A stretch of 64,000 nucleotides of DNA from Sisyra terminalis (GCA_958496175.1 OY292278.1:44764001-44828000); one strand, 5' to 3'; positions 1 to 12,085 are shown, counted from the first letter of the stretch. Made by a program: numbers and translations. Notes: generated from the letters alone by a model not told the origin.

Positions 1-26
1 TTTTTCCTTTTTCTTTTTCTTTTTTT

Positions 27-145
27 TCGCTCGTATTTGTTTCGACGTAAAGCTCGATCGAACGGCGTGTGCGCCACACCACGTGGATTCGCGTCGTTAT
101 ATAACCGGCCGTTCATCCCCCATTGACGAGGGTGATGAGCGGTTT
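27..145 (+). promoter_or_regulatory. CpG-rich islet with a TATA-box-like site
   Basis: This short stretch is much richer in G+C and CpG than the surrounding 70% or more AT sequence. It has a TATATAA at 98-104 with C/G-rich sequence on both sides. That spacing would place transcription initiation near 125-135 on the + strand. No reading frame follows that I can identify. It may be the proximal edge of a promoter lying outside the window, or a transposon promoter. The call is an inference from composition and one motif. Confidence 0.2.
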
Positions 146-372
146 CCAAATATATTCAGGTGTTGAATTAGGTCAGTTTATACTCTATTACTACCTATAT
201 GGAGTGGATGGAGTATGCTATAGATATGTTAACATTAATCAATAACATTTTCATTATACAAATAAATATAAAATTGAACGTAATCAATTATAAATTAAGG
301 ATTACATAAGGGATGATTACTGTAAAACATGCATCATTGTAAAAATGCAGCCCTTGTATTATACTTTCAAAT

Positions 373-667
373 AGATGAAAAAATTCAGATCTCAATTTTT
401 TATTAAATAAGAAGACAATTCAGGTTATTTAAGATCGGTTTTTTTGTTTTATACTTTTAATATTCAATTAGCTACGTTTCGTTACGTATCGTAACTTCAT
501 GAGGCTTCTTGATTCACAAAAAATATAATATTTTCTATTTAAATTCAATAAACGAATAATTATTTATGATGAAGTTACGATACCAAACGAAACGTAGCTA
601 ATTGAGTATTAAAAATATAAAATAAAAAAACCGATCGTAAATAACCTGAATTGTCTTCTTATTTAAA
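373..667 (+). mobile_element. Family A palindromic element, copy A1
   Basis: This is a 295-bp fold-back element flanked by a perfect 10-bp direct repeat ACTTTCAAAT (363-372 and 668-677). The left end reads AGATGAAAAAATTCAG and the right end ...GTCTTCTTATTTAAA. The arms (about 400-510 and 565-660) are inverted copies. They carry hammerhead-like motifs on the minus strand at 475-505 and on the plus strand at 565-594. Both cores are mutated: CTCATGA on the left, TATGATGA plus a broken stem II on the right. The target duplication length fits retroposition better than a typical DNA transposon. No coding capacity. Confidence 0.8.
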
Positions 668-678
668 ACTTTCAAATG

Positions 679-1036
679 CTAGAAAACCAAAAATTTTATC
701 GTTATTTCTCCCCACAGATTATATTTTAATTTTTTTTTTGTGATTTTATAAGAAAATGAAAAAAAAATGATTTGTTTTCTTTTTTTCATTCATATTAGAT
801 TGGGCCAAAAAAATCCACTATTTTATTTTTGAAAAGTATAGCAAAAATATTGTACTAGAAAACCAAAAATTTTCTTCCCACAGATTATATTTGAAAATGA
901 AAAAAGTTTTTGTGCATTTTTATAAGTAAATGAAAGAAAAAAAATTGATTTATTTTCTTTTTTTCATACATATTAGACTAGGCCAAAAAAATCGATTACT
1001 TTTTTTTTTTTGAAAAGTATATCAAAAATATTGTAC
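679..1036 (+). repeat. Tandem duplication across the left edge of hairpin element H1
   Basis: Two imperfect units of about 175 bp (679-853 and 854-1036) lie head to tail. Each begins CTAGAAAACCAAAAATTTT and runs into the first 60 bp of the H-element terminus (TTAGAYTRGGCCAAAAAAATC, then the GAAAAGTATA block). The duplication therefore copied host flank plus element end, leaving an orphan H terminus at 796-857 beside the intact H1. Confidence 0.7.
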
Positions 1037-1947
1037 AAGGTGACAAGAAAAAAATATCGGGAAGTTTTGAGCCCTTAATATTAATATTAAGAAGTCTATC
1101 ATCTTTAATTTCGATTTTTTATTTGTGCTTTCATTTTTGCGTCAATGCTGTCAAACTATCAAGGTTAGAAAATGCATCTGCACATATATTTATAGAAAAT
1201 TAAATTCTCTACAAAAAACGTTTCTATGAAAATTTTTGTCAGACACGCCGTTTCCGAATAATCAAGCTTCAGACATTGATATAATTTTTAGATTTATCTT
1301 CTTCATTTTGAAATTTTGTAACTAACGAACAAATAAATATATAGAAATGAACAATATAGATTCTTGAAGGGAATTTAATGCTCTACAAAAAAGGTTTCTT
1401 AACGTTTTTACATAAAATCAATCATTCAAAATTGGTTCAACAACGAAAAAAACAATAATTGAATTTTTCCTTCAACTTTAATTGTGAATAACTTTTGAAA
1501 AAAAGATTTTACGTAAAAACGTTAAGAAACCTTTTTTGTAGAGCATTAAATTACCTTCAAGAATCTATATTGTTGATTTCTATATATTTATTTGTTCGTT
1601 AGTAACAAAATTCCAAAATAAAGAAGATAAATCTAAAAAATTTATCAATGTTTAAAGCTTGATTATTCGAAAACGGCGTGTCTGGCAAAAACTTTTTAAG
1701 AGACTTTTTTTGTAGGGAATTTAATTTTCTTTTAATATATATGGAGATGAATTTTCTTACCTTAATAGTTTGACAGTATTGACGTAAAAATGAAAGCACA
1801 AATAAAAAATCGAAATTAAAGATGGTAGACCTCTTAATATTAATTTTATGGGCTCAAACCTTCCAAATATTTTTTTTGTCACCTTGAACAATATTTTCGA
1901 TATACTTTTCAAAAAAAAAAAAAAATTGATTTTTTTGGCCCAGTCTA
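974..1947. mobile_element. Family H long hairpin element, copy H1
   Basis: This is a nearly symmetrical inverted repeat. The left arm is about 974-1455 and the right about 1485-1947, with almost no spacer. The ends are TAGACTAGGCC and GGCCCAGTCTA. Flanking 8-mers ATACATAT (966-973) and AAACATTT (1948-1955) match at 6 of 8, consistent with a decayed 8-bp target duplication. Each arm holds the class-wide blocks: a TTAATATTAATATTAA-type core after TTTGAGCCC, and CTCTACAAAAAAGGTTTCTTA-like sequence. There is no transposase. A transcript would fold into a 450-bp duplex. Confidence 0.8.
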
Positions 1948-2146
1948 AAACATTTACTTTTGTATAGATGGTGCTGTAACAAGAACCTTGAAATTCGAGA
2001 CCTAATCAATTTCCATTCCCCCATAAAAATGGTTAAACAATATAAAAAAATGCATGAACTTGCAATCGCAATGCGTTGACGTAAATCTTAGGAAAATTAA
2101 CAACTATATCTCAACTCTGTATGGCATTATATCAAAGAAGAAAAAC

Positions 2147-3420
2147 ATATTAAAAGTTTTGATCAAACTAAATAGTAAATTTTTTTAATGAAAGGATAAA
2201 TGAACGATTAATACTTAATGGTTGAAAAGTTATGAAAGAGCTTTAATCGGTCATTAATTTTTGGTGTTTAATTTAATAAACTAAATCATAAAACCAATAG
2301 GATAACTTGCAGGTTTATGATAGTAAGTAAGAAGTATAGCATCTTTTAAATGTCGTCCATTTTCCACTAAATTCTTTACTACTTTTAACGTCTTTTAGCC
2401 ATTATTTTTCTGAGGATTTTCGGCGATAATTATTTCCTTAGGTAACCCTCTTCAATAAATCAGGGGTCATAAGGAACGGAGATTTATATGCACCGGATTA
2501 ACTCTCTTAATAACTATCATTGTTTCAAATCTATCATTCAATAGACGAAATTCCGGCATTACATTTTTAAAAGAATTTAAATAAAGCCATTAATGTGGCG
2601 ATAAATCATTAAACCATTAATATGGTGCAATATGGCAGGCTTAACTTTAGCATGGTGAAGGCTAAAATTTTCTTATATGATTATTAATATGGTCGAATAT
2701 GGAGCGTTTAAAGAAGAAAAAAATGTTTTTCTTAAAGATGTACCAGAATTAAAGTTAACAAACAAGTGTGTCTATTGGCACGCCTATGGATTTTTTAAAA
2801 AATCATTTTCATTTGACAAACGACCAAGCATATTAAAAGTTTGGAACTAAAAAAATCAATTTTTTAAAGGAGAGGATAAATGAACGATAAATACTTAATG
2901 GCTGAAAAATTATGAAGGTTTAATCGGTCCTTAATGTTTGGTGTATAATTTTTTTACTAAATTAAATCATAATAGCTATAGGATATCTTGCAGATTTTAT
3001 GATAGTATGAAGTATAACATTATTCTTCTTCATTACAACTGATCTTTTGCCATTATTTTAGCTATTATTTGTCCAAAGTTTTTCGGTGATAATTTTGTCC
3101 TTCAGGTAACCCTTAAAAAATTAGGGGTCATAAAGACCGGAAATTTATATGCACCGGATACACTCTCTTAATAACTTTCTATGTTTCAAATCTATCATTC
3201 AATAATCGAAATTCCGGCGTTACTTTAAGAAAAGAATTTCAATATAGCCAATAATGTGGGCCCAATTTCATAATGTATCATTTTATGGATATAATATGGT
3301 GTAATGTAGCAGGCTTAATTCTAGCATGGTGAAGGCTAAAATGTTCTAATGTGATAATAAGTACAGTTGAATAGAAGAGCATTTAAGGAAAGAAAAATTA
3401 GGAAATTTTTAGAAGGATTT
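2147..3420 (+). repeat. Two-unit tandem duplication, period about 682 bp
   Basis: The units begin near 2147 and 2830 (ATATTAAAAGTTT...). They share GGATAAATGAACGATWAATAC (2194 and 2875) and then ordered blocks down to TAGCATGGTGAAGGCTAAAAT. Several indels separate the copies, so the duplication is old. I see no coding potential and no terminal repeats. Function unknown. Confidence 0.75.
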
Positions 3421-3966
3421 TTAGCAAATAAATAATTTCAAAAAATTGTGGTCATAAATGGTGACGAACGAGTATTTGTTGGTTTTTCCAATAGATATAT
3501 ATGAGAAAAATGATTGGCAAAATCGGATTGCAATCTTTTGCAAACTTGATAAGGAATTGACTTTTATTGTTATATTTTTCAAATCAAACGTATTGTTATC
3601 GAATAAACGTCATTTTTTAGTCAAATTTTCAATCCAAAAGATAAAGTATTACCGTGTGTAATCTTTGCAGTCGTTAAATTTGTTCCATTGACTATTATTT
3701 TTCAATATTATTATTGCACCGTACAAGTGAAATATATTGTGTAATACTCCCGATTTGTAAAATTCCCCATAACGATGAAATAGGTTTTCAAACAAAAAGA
3801 TTCCCAATCAATGAAAAAGGTCAAAAAAGTGAATTTTCTCGATGCAGTGCTAGCTTTTTCAAACCGTGGAATAGTGAAAATGCAGCTATTTTTCATGTAA
3901 AATGCAATTTTTTGCATAAGCCACAATTTTTCCAATTTTAAGTAATGGAAAATTTTGCTTATTGTA
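3421..3966. other. Unassigned AT-rich sequence
   Basis: Nothing recognisable. Short open frames on both strands overlap each other and show no family motif. Confidence 0.4.
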
Positions 3967-5093
3967 TCTATACTAATATTTAAAATCTTATGTCTGTCTG
4001 TACATTTAGATTTTGAACCCAATTTTAGGGTAAATGTTTGTTTCAAGAAGCCCTTATTACAAATTTAACATTTTTAAAATTTTTGTCTGTCTGTCTGTGT
4101 GTCCCAATTTAACTAAAGTACGGAACAACCGAATTTGATGAAATTTAGTTTTAAGATACAACACAATTTCCCACAGACTATAGGCTACTTATCATTTCAA
4201 AAAAATAATAAGGGAAGATATGTCCTAAGGATGAAAACAGAAAATTTTACACTAGACAGGTGAGTTATATATCATTGGAAAGGTAATTTAAAGTTAGAAA
4301 ATAATCTGTAAAAATATTTTCAGTTGCACTGATAAAAAACACAGTAAATTCAATTTGATTTTTAAAAAATTGCCTCTTTGAAATATAAACCTTTATATAT
4401 AAATATAAAACAAATAATTGATGTTAATAGCGTAATGGCTAAACTCGGCGAACTGAAAGAAAATGGTTTAATTATATAGTTGAAATTCAGATATTTTAAT
4501 AATAAGTGCATAGATACGCAATGGTTATACTTGATTATGGAGGAACTGGGTTTCGTGCATTTGAACAAATTTTAATTTCGCCGTAGTTTTGTACATTTCA
4601 GTAGTGTAAAAATTTTGAGAAAAAGGTTTATTCGAGAGTTGAGACAATGAAATGGGATTTCTACTAGTATTCTAAATTTTTAGGCGAGTGTTTTGATTAC
4701 TTTTGACTGTTTTAAGTCATAATTATGACTAACTTTATTGAACTTAACGATAGGTTTTATTGATGTATAGATGGTGATTGATTTACGGGTTAATTGGTTC
4801 ACAATATTTATAACTACTGTATGTATATGGAATAGACCATACTCTTTTTAGATATTTATAAATAATTTTTGAAAATTAATTGACCATTATATACAACTAT
4901 TTTATTCTAAGTAACAGTTTATTAAATGAGTCTTTTTAAAGTTGACAAAATAGTGTTTTTAAGTATGATTATGTTTTTCGTAAAAGAAATAGGAAAAATA
5001 ATAATTTTCATATGCCACTACAAATAGCAAATTTAAAAAGAAAAATAAAATCTACACCTACGTTACGCAGACGAAGTCGCGGGGATCAGCTAG
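3967..5093 (+). mobile_element. Helitron-like non-autonomous element
   Basis: The left end reads A|TCTATACTAATATTTAAAA and is followed by TGTCTGTCTGT repeats. The right end reads ...GACGAAGTCGCGGGGATCAGCTAG|T. A TC start, a CTAG end and insertion between A (3966) and T (5094) match Helitron rules, and these terminal sequences resemble common insect Helitron ends. A weak GAC-GAA-GTC stem lies just before the 3' end. The 1.1-kb interior has no Rep/helicase frame, so the copy is non-autonomous. An alternative is a RepeatMasker-style unclassified element with the same consensus ends. Confidence 0.6.
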
Positions 5094-5609
5094 TTCAATA
5101 TAAAACGTGTATAACAATTGACTGGAACCATAAATAAATTGTTTAGAATTTAGTGAAATTTTTGATTGAAATGTAAAAATTTGTGATTTTTATTAAAAAT
5201 TTTCTTCCTTAATTCCGAAATTACTGTTTAAATGTTAGGATTGCATATCTTTTATCCATTTTTTCCCAAAAAAACGGTTCAATATTATAAAATTTTTTGT
5301 TCTAATCCATAAAATATAAGTTTTTTTATGTAACAAGATCAAAATTTGGGGCATAACTTTCGAAATTTTATGGATCTCGTACAAAACGTCAACGTTATCG
5401 CTTTGTTTACCAACCAATTTGTTTCGGAAATGAATTCGGTCATTACATAAAAAGTACACCTGTAGCTACTGATCTTATATCGATTGAATAAAAAAAGTTT
5501 CAAAAAAACTTCCACATAAAATTTCCCATTACAAAGTTCTCTCTAACAAATATCCTTCATTGAATTTATTGATCTTTGAAATATGAGGGAAAAAAATGAC
5601 AAATAGAAA
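5094..5609. other. Unassigned AT-rich sequence
   Basis: Nothing recognisable between the Helitron-like right end and the GC-richer islet that follows. Confidence 0.4.
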
Positions 5610-5945
5610 ACTACGCTTGCATTAGCTTGCTAATTGTAATAGCTAGGAAAGCTCGGCTCGTAAAGCTCGTTTCACTCATTACCAGGTGCACGGCTAATGC
5701 AAATGCACGGGGACCACGTGGTTTGATGTGCACCCGGTTTTGCGTAAACTCAATAGAAAATAACGCACAAAACTACGTTGAGTCCCTGATTATTGGTCCA
5801 TTGCTTGGAGTACGTCAGAAAATCGTCATGGTAACCGTTGATATTTCCATTCGCTATTCGTTAGAAATCCAGCACAAGCTGGGGAGAGCTTTTCATTATC
5901 TATATAGTTGGATCGTAAGCAGCTCAACACTCGGCACCGGGTTTA
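5610..5945 (+). promoter_or_regulatory. GC-richer islet with TATATAG and an initiator-like TCAACA
   Basis: About 330 bp here have clearly higher G+C and CpG than the flanks, and lack the repeats seen elsewhere. A TATATAG at 5901-5907 sits about 25 bp upstream of a TCAACA initiator-like site at 5924-5929, a plausible core promoter arrangement for the + strand. A 114-codon open frame at 5627-5971 spans it but has no recognisable domain and is probably chance. The islet could be a host promoter or relict exon, or an unrecognised element. Confidence 0.25.
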
Positions 5946-6299
5946 TTAAAGTTTTTTTTTTTTATATATAGGTATAGAAAATTTGCACCTTTCAGAAAAT
6001 TTAATTATAAATAAATGAGATTTGTTGATTTGAGTTAATAAAAAATATGTTTTTTTTTTGAGATGCAAAAAAAAAATAAACGATGAGTTAGTCTCGCTTA
6101 TTAAGAAACGTATTGCAATCGTGTTTTTGCTGCTTATTAAAATTTAATTGAAAATTAACTAAACCAACTACATTTTTTATAGCCAGGGGTTGTTTTTTCA
6201 TTCTAGATATCAATTTAAATGAATATTTATCATTTCACAAACTTTATACTATGTATTTCGTTTACAACAACTTAAAACATTTAGCTATACCAATGCTAC
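5946..6299. other. Unassigned AT-rich sequence
   Basis: Homopolymer-rich sequence in which I see no feature. Confidence 0.4.
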
Positions 6300-8060
6300 T
6301 CTTAAGCTCTTTGAATTTAGAGCATAAAATATATCATATAAATATTTGCATAAAACGCTGAAATTGGGTACAACAAATTCTTTACTACTAATTACAAAAA
6401 CAAGGTAAGGATTTGAAAAAACTTATAAAATTCCAATCCATTCTTTTCCTTTGTTTAAATCTTTAATGGTAAGATTTTGGGGTATGCTTTTTCAAAGCAG
6501 GAAGGTAATTTAAAAAAAATAAAACATTTTTCATAATGAAGTAATAGTGGTTCCAAAATTTTCTTTTGGAAAAGATTTGATCCTTTTTATGGTACGTTTT
6601 ACCAAGGAGAACAATAAAGTTGCCAACATAATGAGTTTTTTTTTATAGCTTTTCACGAATCTTTTAATACTTGGGGGGGGGGAAGTGAACGAGCTTCTAG
6701 TTCCATGGATATGAATATGGTACTTTCGGAAGGTCTGTAGATAAAAAAATTATTCCCCTGGAAGACCAGAAAGAATATAAAAGCTTTAGGTACTCCTCAC
6801 TACGTTACTTTTAAATCCGTGGAATTTGAAGGTAAAGCTCAATAAATATTTGCATGTAACGCTGAATTCGGATATAATGACCAATTGTAATAAATTCTTC
6901 TGTAATAATTTCTTAAAATTCCATGTACATATAACGACAAAGACGAAAAAGGATCTGAATTTTAAACCCCGAGACAATTTGTTCCATTGTTTCGATCTCA
7001 AAAGGTCAAATTTTGCGATCCCCTTTTTTATGGGGAGGGTAGTAATAGGTTCAAAAAAGAACCAATACTTGTTTTTCACTCAAAGAAGTAGAAATTTTTC
7101 CAAGATTTTCATTTGGAAATGGCTTGGTCCTGTTTAGGGTACGTTTTACCAAAGGGAACAATAAAATAGTGCACATAGTAAGTTTCCTTTGATAGATTTT
7201 CACGAATCTTTTAATACTTTCAGGAGAGGTACATATGGTTCTAGCCTCTCCCCCTCTGAATACTTCTGGAAAGTCTGTAGGTGAAAAACAAAAAAACCGT
7301 GGAAGAAAAACGAAAAACAATACAACAATATTCGGAACTCCTCATAATGTTACTTTTTAATCTTCGGAATTTTAAGCATAGGTTCTATGAATATTTCTTT
7401 GATATAAAGATTTGATATAATCGGATATAACAACCAATTGTAACAAATTCTTCAATACTAATTTTTTAAAATTTCATGAACATTTAACAACCAAAACGAC
7501 AAAGATGAGTATTAGAATATGCTCGTAAAATTCCAAATTTTTCTTTTTTCTTGTTTAGATCTCTAATGATCCGATTTTGTGGGCACCTTTTCCATGAGGG
7601 GAGGTAATTGAAAAGAAGGACTAATATAAAAAAGTATTGGTTCCAGAATTTTCTTTGGGACAAGACTTGATCCTTTTTATGGTGCGTTTTACCAAGGGGA
7701 ACAATATAATTGCTCACATAGTGAGTTTCCACAAATCTTTTAATACTTTTGGGGGAGGTACTTGAGCTTTAAGTTTCCCCCCCCCCCTAATAAAGTACTC
7801 CTAGAAAATCTGTACATTAAAAATTATTCGTTTCACTAGTCAATTGGAATATACACAATTGAAAGACGAAAAACATTACAACAATGTTCGGTATTCATAA
7901 TTAATGAGTTGAAGAAAGAAAGCTTGTGCTTTTTAGTCCTCCCTTCCTGTATACTGTGTACTTTCAAAAAGTCTGTACATAAAAAAATCTTTTTTCCACA
8001 AGCTCATTTAAAATCAGAAGTCTAAAAACAAGACAACAATGTTCTATTCTATACAAAGGG
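6300..8060 (+). repeat. Tandem array of three units of about 545 bp
   Basis: The GGTACGTTTTACCAA-type block recurs at about 6591, 7138 and 7680. A CTTTTAATACTT block followed by a G-run recurs at about 6661, 7207 and 7737, giving spacings of 530-547 bp. Each unit also has a CTTTCGGAAGGTCTGTA-like block, and a partial fourth one lies near 7970. Units differ by many substitutions, by the length of the poly-G/poly-C tracts, and by internal deletions. There is no coding potential; short open frames here are offsets of the repeat. Confidence 0.75.
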
Positions 8061-8858
8061 TTCTATTCAATTTTTATAAAATTTGTTCCAAATTTTTGGC
8101 TATTGTTTGTTAATTTTTCTGGCCTATAAAATTTATGAAAATATGGTACAATTTTCTTAGGAATTGATCAAATTATATCCATGGTTTCATATCTTAAAAG
8201 ATTCTTAATCAATTACAATCATATATAGTCCAAAAAAAATCAGTTTTATAATAGTGCAAATCAAGGGTTGAGGACGAAAGAAAGGGGCGAATAATTGCCT
8301 TATTCTCCTGTTAATATACGGAGATATCCTCTTATAAGATTTTGGATAGTGGTAGTAGCTAAACCCATTGATTCTTTCTCAAAATTTTACGACTAATAAT
8401 ACGAGGGATGTTTCTAAAATTTAGGAAATTAAGCTAGAATAATTATTATTTTTTTAATGTTCCTCAATATTAACATTGAATTTTTTAAACTTAATCTCCA
8501 TTTAACGGAATACATTTATCCCAATGATTAACCAAATATTTTAAGCCGATTTTGCAGAAGTTTTCCTATGTTTTCTCAATCCACCCTATGAATGGCACAT
8601 TTTACATCAGTTAAACTTTAAAATTGAACACCCCATAGGGATTTTTTCTTATGTGGGAATAAATGGTAATCTTTGAAGCAAGATTCGAAGAATAAGACCT
8701 TTCTTCTTTTAGTAGGTCTTCGACGGCAGTAATATTTCTTTATCTTAATTTAATAATTAATAGTAAATCCAAGAACACAAGATGGACTTCAAATGGGTTA
8801 AAATTCGATTTTTTAAATTCAATTCTTGTTGGGAATTTCATCATCTTTGCGATTGATT
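8061..8858. other. Unassigned sequence
   Basis: No repeat structure or coding motif that I can identify. Confidence 0.4.
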
Positions 8859-8866
8859 TATTTAAT

Positions 8867-9135
8867 CAAGGGCGGATTCAGGATTTTTTTCGAGGAGGGG
8901 GGGGGGGGTACAAAATCATCTTTCATTTACAAGTGCGTGATAGGGATCACGAAAAAAAAATCGCTATTCCAGCCAGAAATAGACTAGAGTTTCCCTAATG
9001 TTATTTTATTCATATATTTTCACAACTTTAATAATTTTATTTGTTCATAGGATGTACTGTTATAGAATCTCCAGTGTTCACAAAAATACCCTGGGGGGGC
9101 ACGTACCCCCGTGCCCCCTCCCCTTTCCACCCTTG
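8867..9135. mobile_element. hAT-type MITE with perfect 8-bp target duplication
   Basis: The 269-bp element is bounded by CAAGGGCGGATTCAGGA on the left and ...CCTTTCCACCCTTG on the right. It is flanked by TATTTAAT at 8859-8866 and again at 9136-9143. Runs of G near the left end and of C near the right end extend the imperfect terminal inverted repeat. There is no transposase. The 8-bp duplication and the CA-G-rich termini point to hAT mobilisation. Confidence 0.8.
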
Positions 9136-9185
9136 TATTTAATGGTACATCCAACTAATTAAAAGGGCATTTTTATACTATTTAT

Positions 9186-9662
9186 TAGACTGATTAAAAA
9201 AAAAATGATGAATTTTTTTTTCTTAACTGTATCGAAAATATTGTTGGGAATGACAAAAAAAAATCCTGTGAAAGTTTAAGCTCTTAATATTAATATTAAG
9301 AGGTGCCGCATCGCAAATTTCGATTTTCCATTTAAATAACATGGCAACAATATTCTCTTGCGCTTTGGAATTTTATTGCTCACGTTGGTGACAATATTTC
9401 GGAATGACCAAGGTATATTCTTGTAGAAAATTGAACGATCTACAAAAAAGGTCTCTAGCCAAGTTTTTGATATATTAATTCCTTCAAAAGTTATTCGAGG
9501 TCAAAGTTGAACAAAAGATAAATTTTAATATTTTTTCAATTTTTTGACGCAACCATCAATTTTATGAGAAAATTTTATAGGACATTTTTTGTAGAGCACT
9601 TTTTTTCCTATAACTTATCTCTGTAAAAGTTTTTGATATTTTTCACAGGTTCTAAGTTCTTT
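9186..9662 (+). mobile_element. Family H solo arm, copy H2
   Basis: A single arm starts TAGACTGATTAAAAAAAAAA and carries all class blocks in order, including GTTTAAGCTCTTAATATT and GATCTACAAAAAAGGT. It is very similar to the left arm of H4 (54093 onward) and ends near CACAGGTTCTAAG, where H4 turns into its centre. The second arm is missing, so this copy cannot fold back. This is either deletion of one arm or evidence that arms can exist singly. Confidence 0.75.
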
Positions 9663-10421
9663 AATACATTTTCTTTTCAATATAAAGACTTGGGGAACTA
9701 AGAACAAAATTTTGTGATCCCTTGATAGCCGTTGTAATTAAAATCAAATGCACTTTAATACTTGCAATTTACTAATAGCCATTATCTGTATGCATTGTTG
9801 AGTGCAGTATTAAGAAGTGGTGAAAATGCAACAGAAAAAAATGTTTTAAATTTTTTTCTTTTATCTGTCATTTTTAATTTTTCCAGTTATTATAAATTTT
9901 CAACAAATTCATATTCGTGTTCAGCACTGTTGTGTTGTATTCATTGCACACAAAAAAAAAGAACACGAAAAATGGGAATGAGGCTAAAAGTTTTATTTCA
10001 ATTCATCCAATACTTTGCCTTCTTCATTCATTTTTTAACTTTGAACACATCTACACAAATGAATATATCTTTGTATATGTGAATATACATATATATCCAG
10101 TTCTCACTAAATTTCCAGACTGCAGTTTTCCTTCCCATACTTTTAATTAACAGCGTCTGGCTGGTTGCATTCAGGGACAAAGTTGGCGAAATTATAATAA
10201 CATGCACACGGGGTGGTGTGAGGGGATGAAAGGAGATGAAAATCGCGAGCAGACGAAAAAAAAATGCATGCATTTAACGGTTGTACAACACAGTACACTG
10301 TAATTACGCTAAAAGACATTCATTGGTAAATGTAATTGAGGCTTTATTATCGCCCGTTTTGGATTAGTCGAGTGATGAAGTTTTATTTAGAAAATAGTTT
10401 GTTGAGGAGAACCTTTTCCAG
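9663..10421. other. Unassigned sequence
   Basis: No motif is recognised. Composition becomes less AT-biased from about 10150. Overlapping short frames on both strands at 9762-10273 look like chance. Confidence 0.4.
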
Positions 10422-10491
10422 AAACCGGTTTCAAAAGCAAACGTCAATCGCGAAGGCGTCGGTGGTGGCAATGGGGAGCTTAAAAATGGAG
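10422..10491 (+). other. Candidate 70-nt host exon
   Basis: The sequence between the acceptor-like CCTTTTCCAG (ending 10421) and the donor GTAAGG (from 10492) is 70 nt, GC-rich relative to the flanks, and open in two frames. Frame 1 encodes a Gly/Asn-rich stretch ending ...GGGNGELKNG. Both splice sites fit the eukaryotic consensus. No protein family is recognised. This is an inference from splice signals, composition and an open frame; chance remains possible in 64 kb. Confidence 0.25.
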
Positions 10492-10743
10492 GTAAGGGTC
10501 TAATTGGAGGATTAGTGGTGCTTTAAAGTTTACAGAAAAAAGAAATAGTGGAAAACAAGTGCATTTGTGGAGAAAAATTAACGGGAAACATAAAATATTT
10601 GGTGAAAAGTTTCGTAGGAAAACACGAAAATTATTGTTAACTTTATAGGAAAATATATTTATTTCATTATGATTAAGAGAATGGACACTTTTGGATACTA
10701 GTAGAGATAGGATACACTTCTTTGGATATCAGGAAATTCTAAT

Positions 10744-10955
10744 AGATGATAAAATTCAGATCTCAGCTTTTATTAAATAAGAATACAATTCAGGTTGTTT
10801 AAGATCGGTTTTTTTATTTGAACATTAAATTAAAAAAAATCATAGAAGTCAGATGAAGTTTCGATACGTAACGAAACGTAGGTAATTTGAATATAAAAAA
10901 ATATTAAATAAAAAAAAACGATTTTAAACAACCTGAATTGTCTTCTTATTTAAGA
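10744..10955 (+). mobile_element. Family A palindromic element, copy A2
   Basis: This 212-bp copy has a perfect 10-bp target duplication AAATTCTAAT (10734-10743 and 10956-10965). It begins AGATGATAAAATTCAG, the same terminus as A1, A3 and A4, and ends ...GTCTTCTTATTTAAGA like A1. The left arm lacks the hammerhead-like part, so only the right-arm motif (10848-10878, plus strand) remains. Its first core base pair of letters has changed (CAGATGA) and stem II is imperfect. It is a shortened derivative with both original ends. Confidence 0.8.
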
Positions 10956-10965
10956 AAATTCTAAT

Positions 10966-11609
10966 TTAATTTTAGTTCAATTACAAAAAAAAAGAAGCTT
11001 TTTTTTGAAAGAAGTTGCCTTCTTTTTGTCCTGATAAAATTTCAGTTGGCACCCATGACTGTGGTAAAAAGAACATGAAATATGGCTCATATCACGCTTA
11101 AGGTTGCAAAGCTTAGACCATGGATTCCCAACGGGGACGATAAAGCTCTCGACGATACTAGAGCTTTTTAATGCCGTTTTTACTTTTTTTAACGTAAAAA
11201 TTAGTTTTGAAAATATTTTCGAAGAGCTTTTATTAAATATTGACTTACAACTGTTCTAAAATTATAAATAAATAAACTTTAAAAAAAATTAAATTACTTT
11301 TATTAAAAATACTAATTGCTTGCATATATTTTGATCCGCAATTTCTATTAGTTAAGATTGTGAAATATCGATGCAAATGACGTAATCGAACAGAAAAATT
11401 CAAAGGCTTATAATTCTTTTATCAAAAATATCGTATTTTATTTAGTTTTATTGATTTATTCAGTGGAAACCAATTTTAGTCTAGCTATAGGGAAAGGATT
11501 ATGATACAAATTTTTTTACTTGATAGATAAAAAAATAGTTTTTTTGAAGTGTATTGAGTTTGACGATTAAAAGTGAATCTACCATCTCAATTCCAAATGC
11601 AAAAATTCA
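10966..11609. other. Unassigned AT-rich sequence upstream of the mariner fragment
   Basis: No recognisable feature. The N-terminal half of the mariner transposase is expected here, but I cannot find its motifs. Confidence 0.35.
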
Positions 11610-12085
11610 TGGATTAGTCCATAAGAACCATCCACATTGACACTAAAGCAAAATTTTCACGGCCGTAAAGTCATGCATTGTTTCTGGTGCATTTATCAAG
11701 GTGCAGTATATTAAGAAATGTTAAAACCGATTGAAACTATTACTGAATATATTTCCCGATATTTATTGAATCAATTGAGTGATAGATTGTTGCAAAAAAG
11801 ACCAACAATTGTGAGTAACAGGTGCAAAGTTATCCACTTGGATAATAACATTCAGCAATACGTCAAGAGAGTCGTAAAGAACTCAGGGTTACAACTCGAA
11901 TGGGAATAATTATCTGATAATATAGTACCTTCTGATTACCACTTATTAAGAACGATAAAGCATGGCTTGGCCTTCGGTGGCATATGGTTTCGAAATGCTG
12001 AAGAAGTGTTAAAATAGATCGGCATTGTATTCTTCTGACACTTTATCGCGATAGTTTGTAGAAAGTATATTCATTACGATTTATA
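11610..12085 (+). pseudogene. Mariner (Tc1/mariner) transposase, C-terminal fragment
   Basis: Translation from 11610 follows the C-terminal half of mariner transposases. In order it shows a W-x-x-P segment, EPSTLT, an HGRKVMHCFW block, then from 11718 an open stretch containing VIHLDNN (equivalent to the HDNARPH catalytic block, Asp kept). After a stop it continues with VPSDYHLL, which holds the last catalytic Asp, and an EEVLK block followed by YRDSL. In-frame stops interrupt it near 11620, 11709, 11910 and 12017, and the N-terminal DNA-binding half is not seen. It is a dead copy. No terminal repeats were found. DNA-transposon integrase of the DDD type is the family role. Confidence 0.85.

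Noticed and set aside
974..1947. Interpreting family H as LTR or viral hairpin sequence
   Set aside because: The repeats are inverted, not direct, there is no coding capacity, and one member shows an 8-bp duplication typical of DNA transposons.
5627..5971. 114-codon open frame in the GC-richer islet
   Set aside because: No domain, no start context and no splice support; composition explains the lack of stops.
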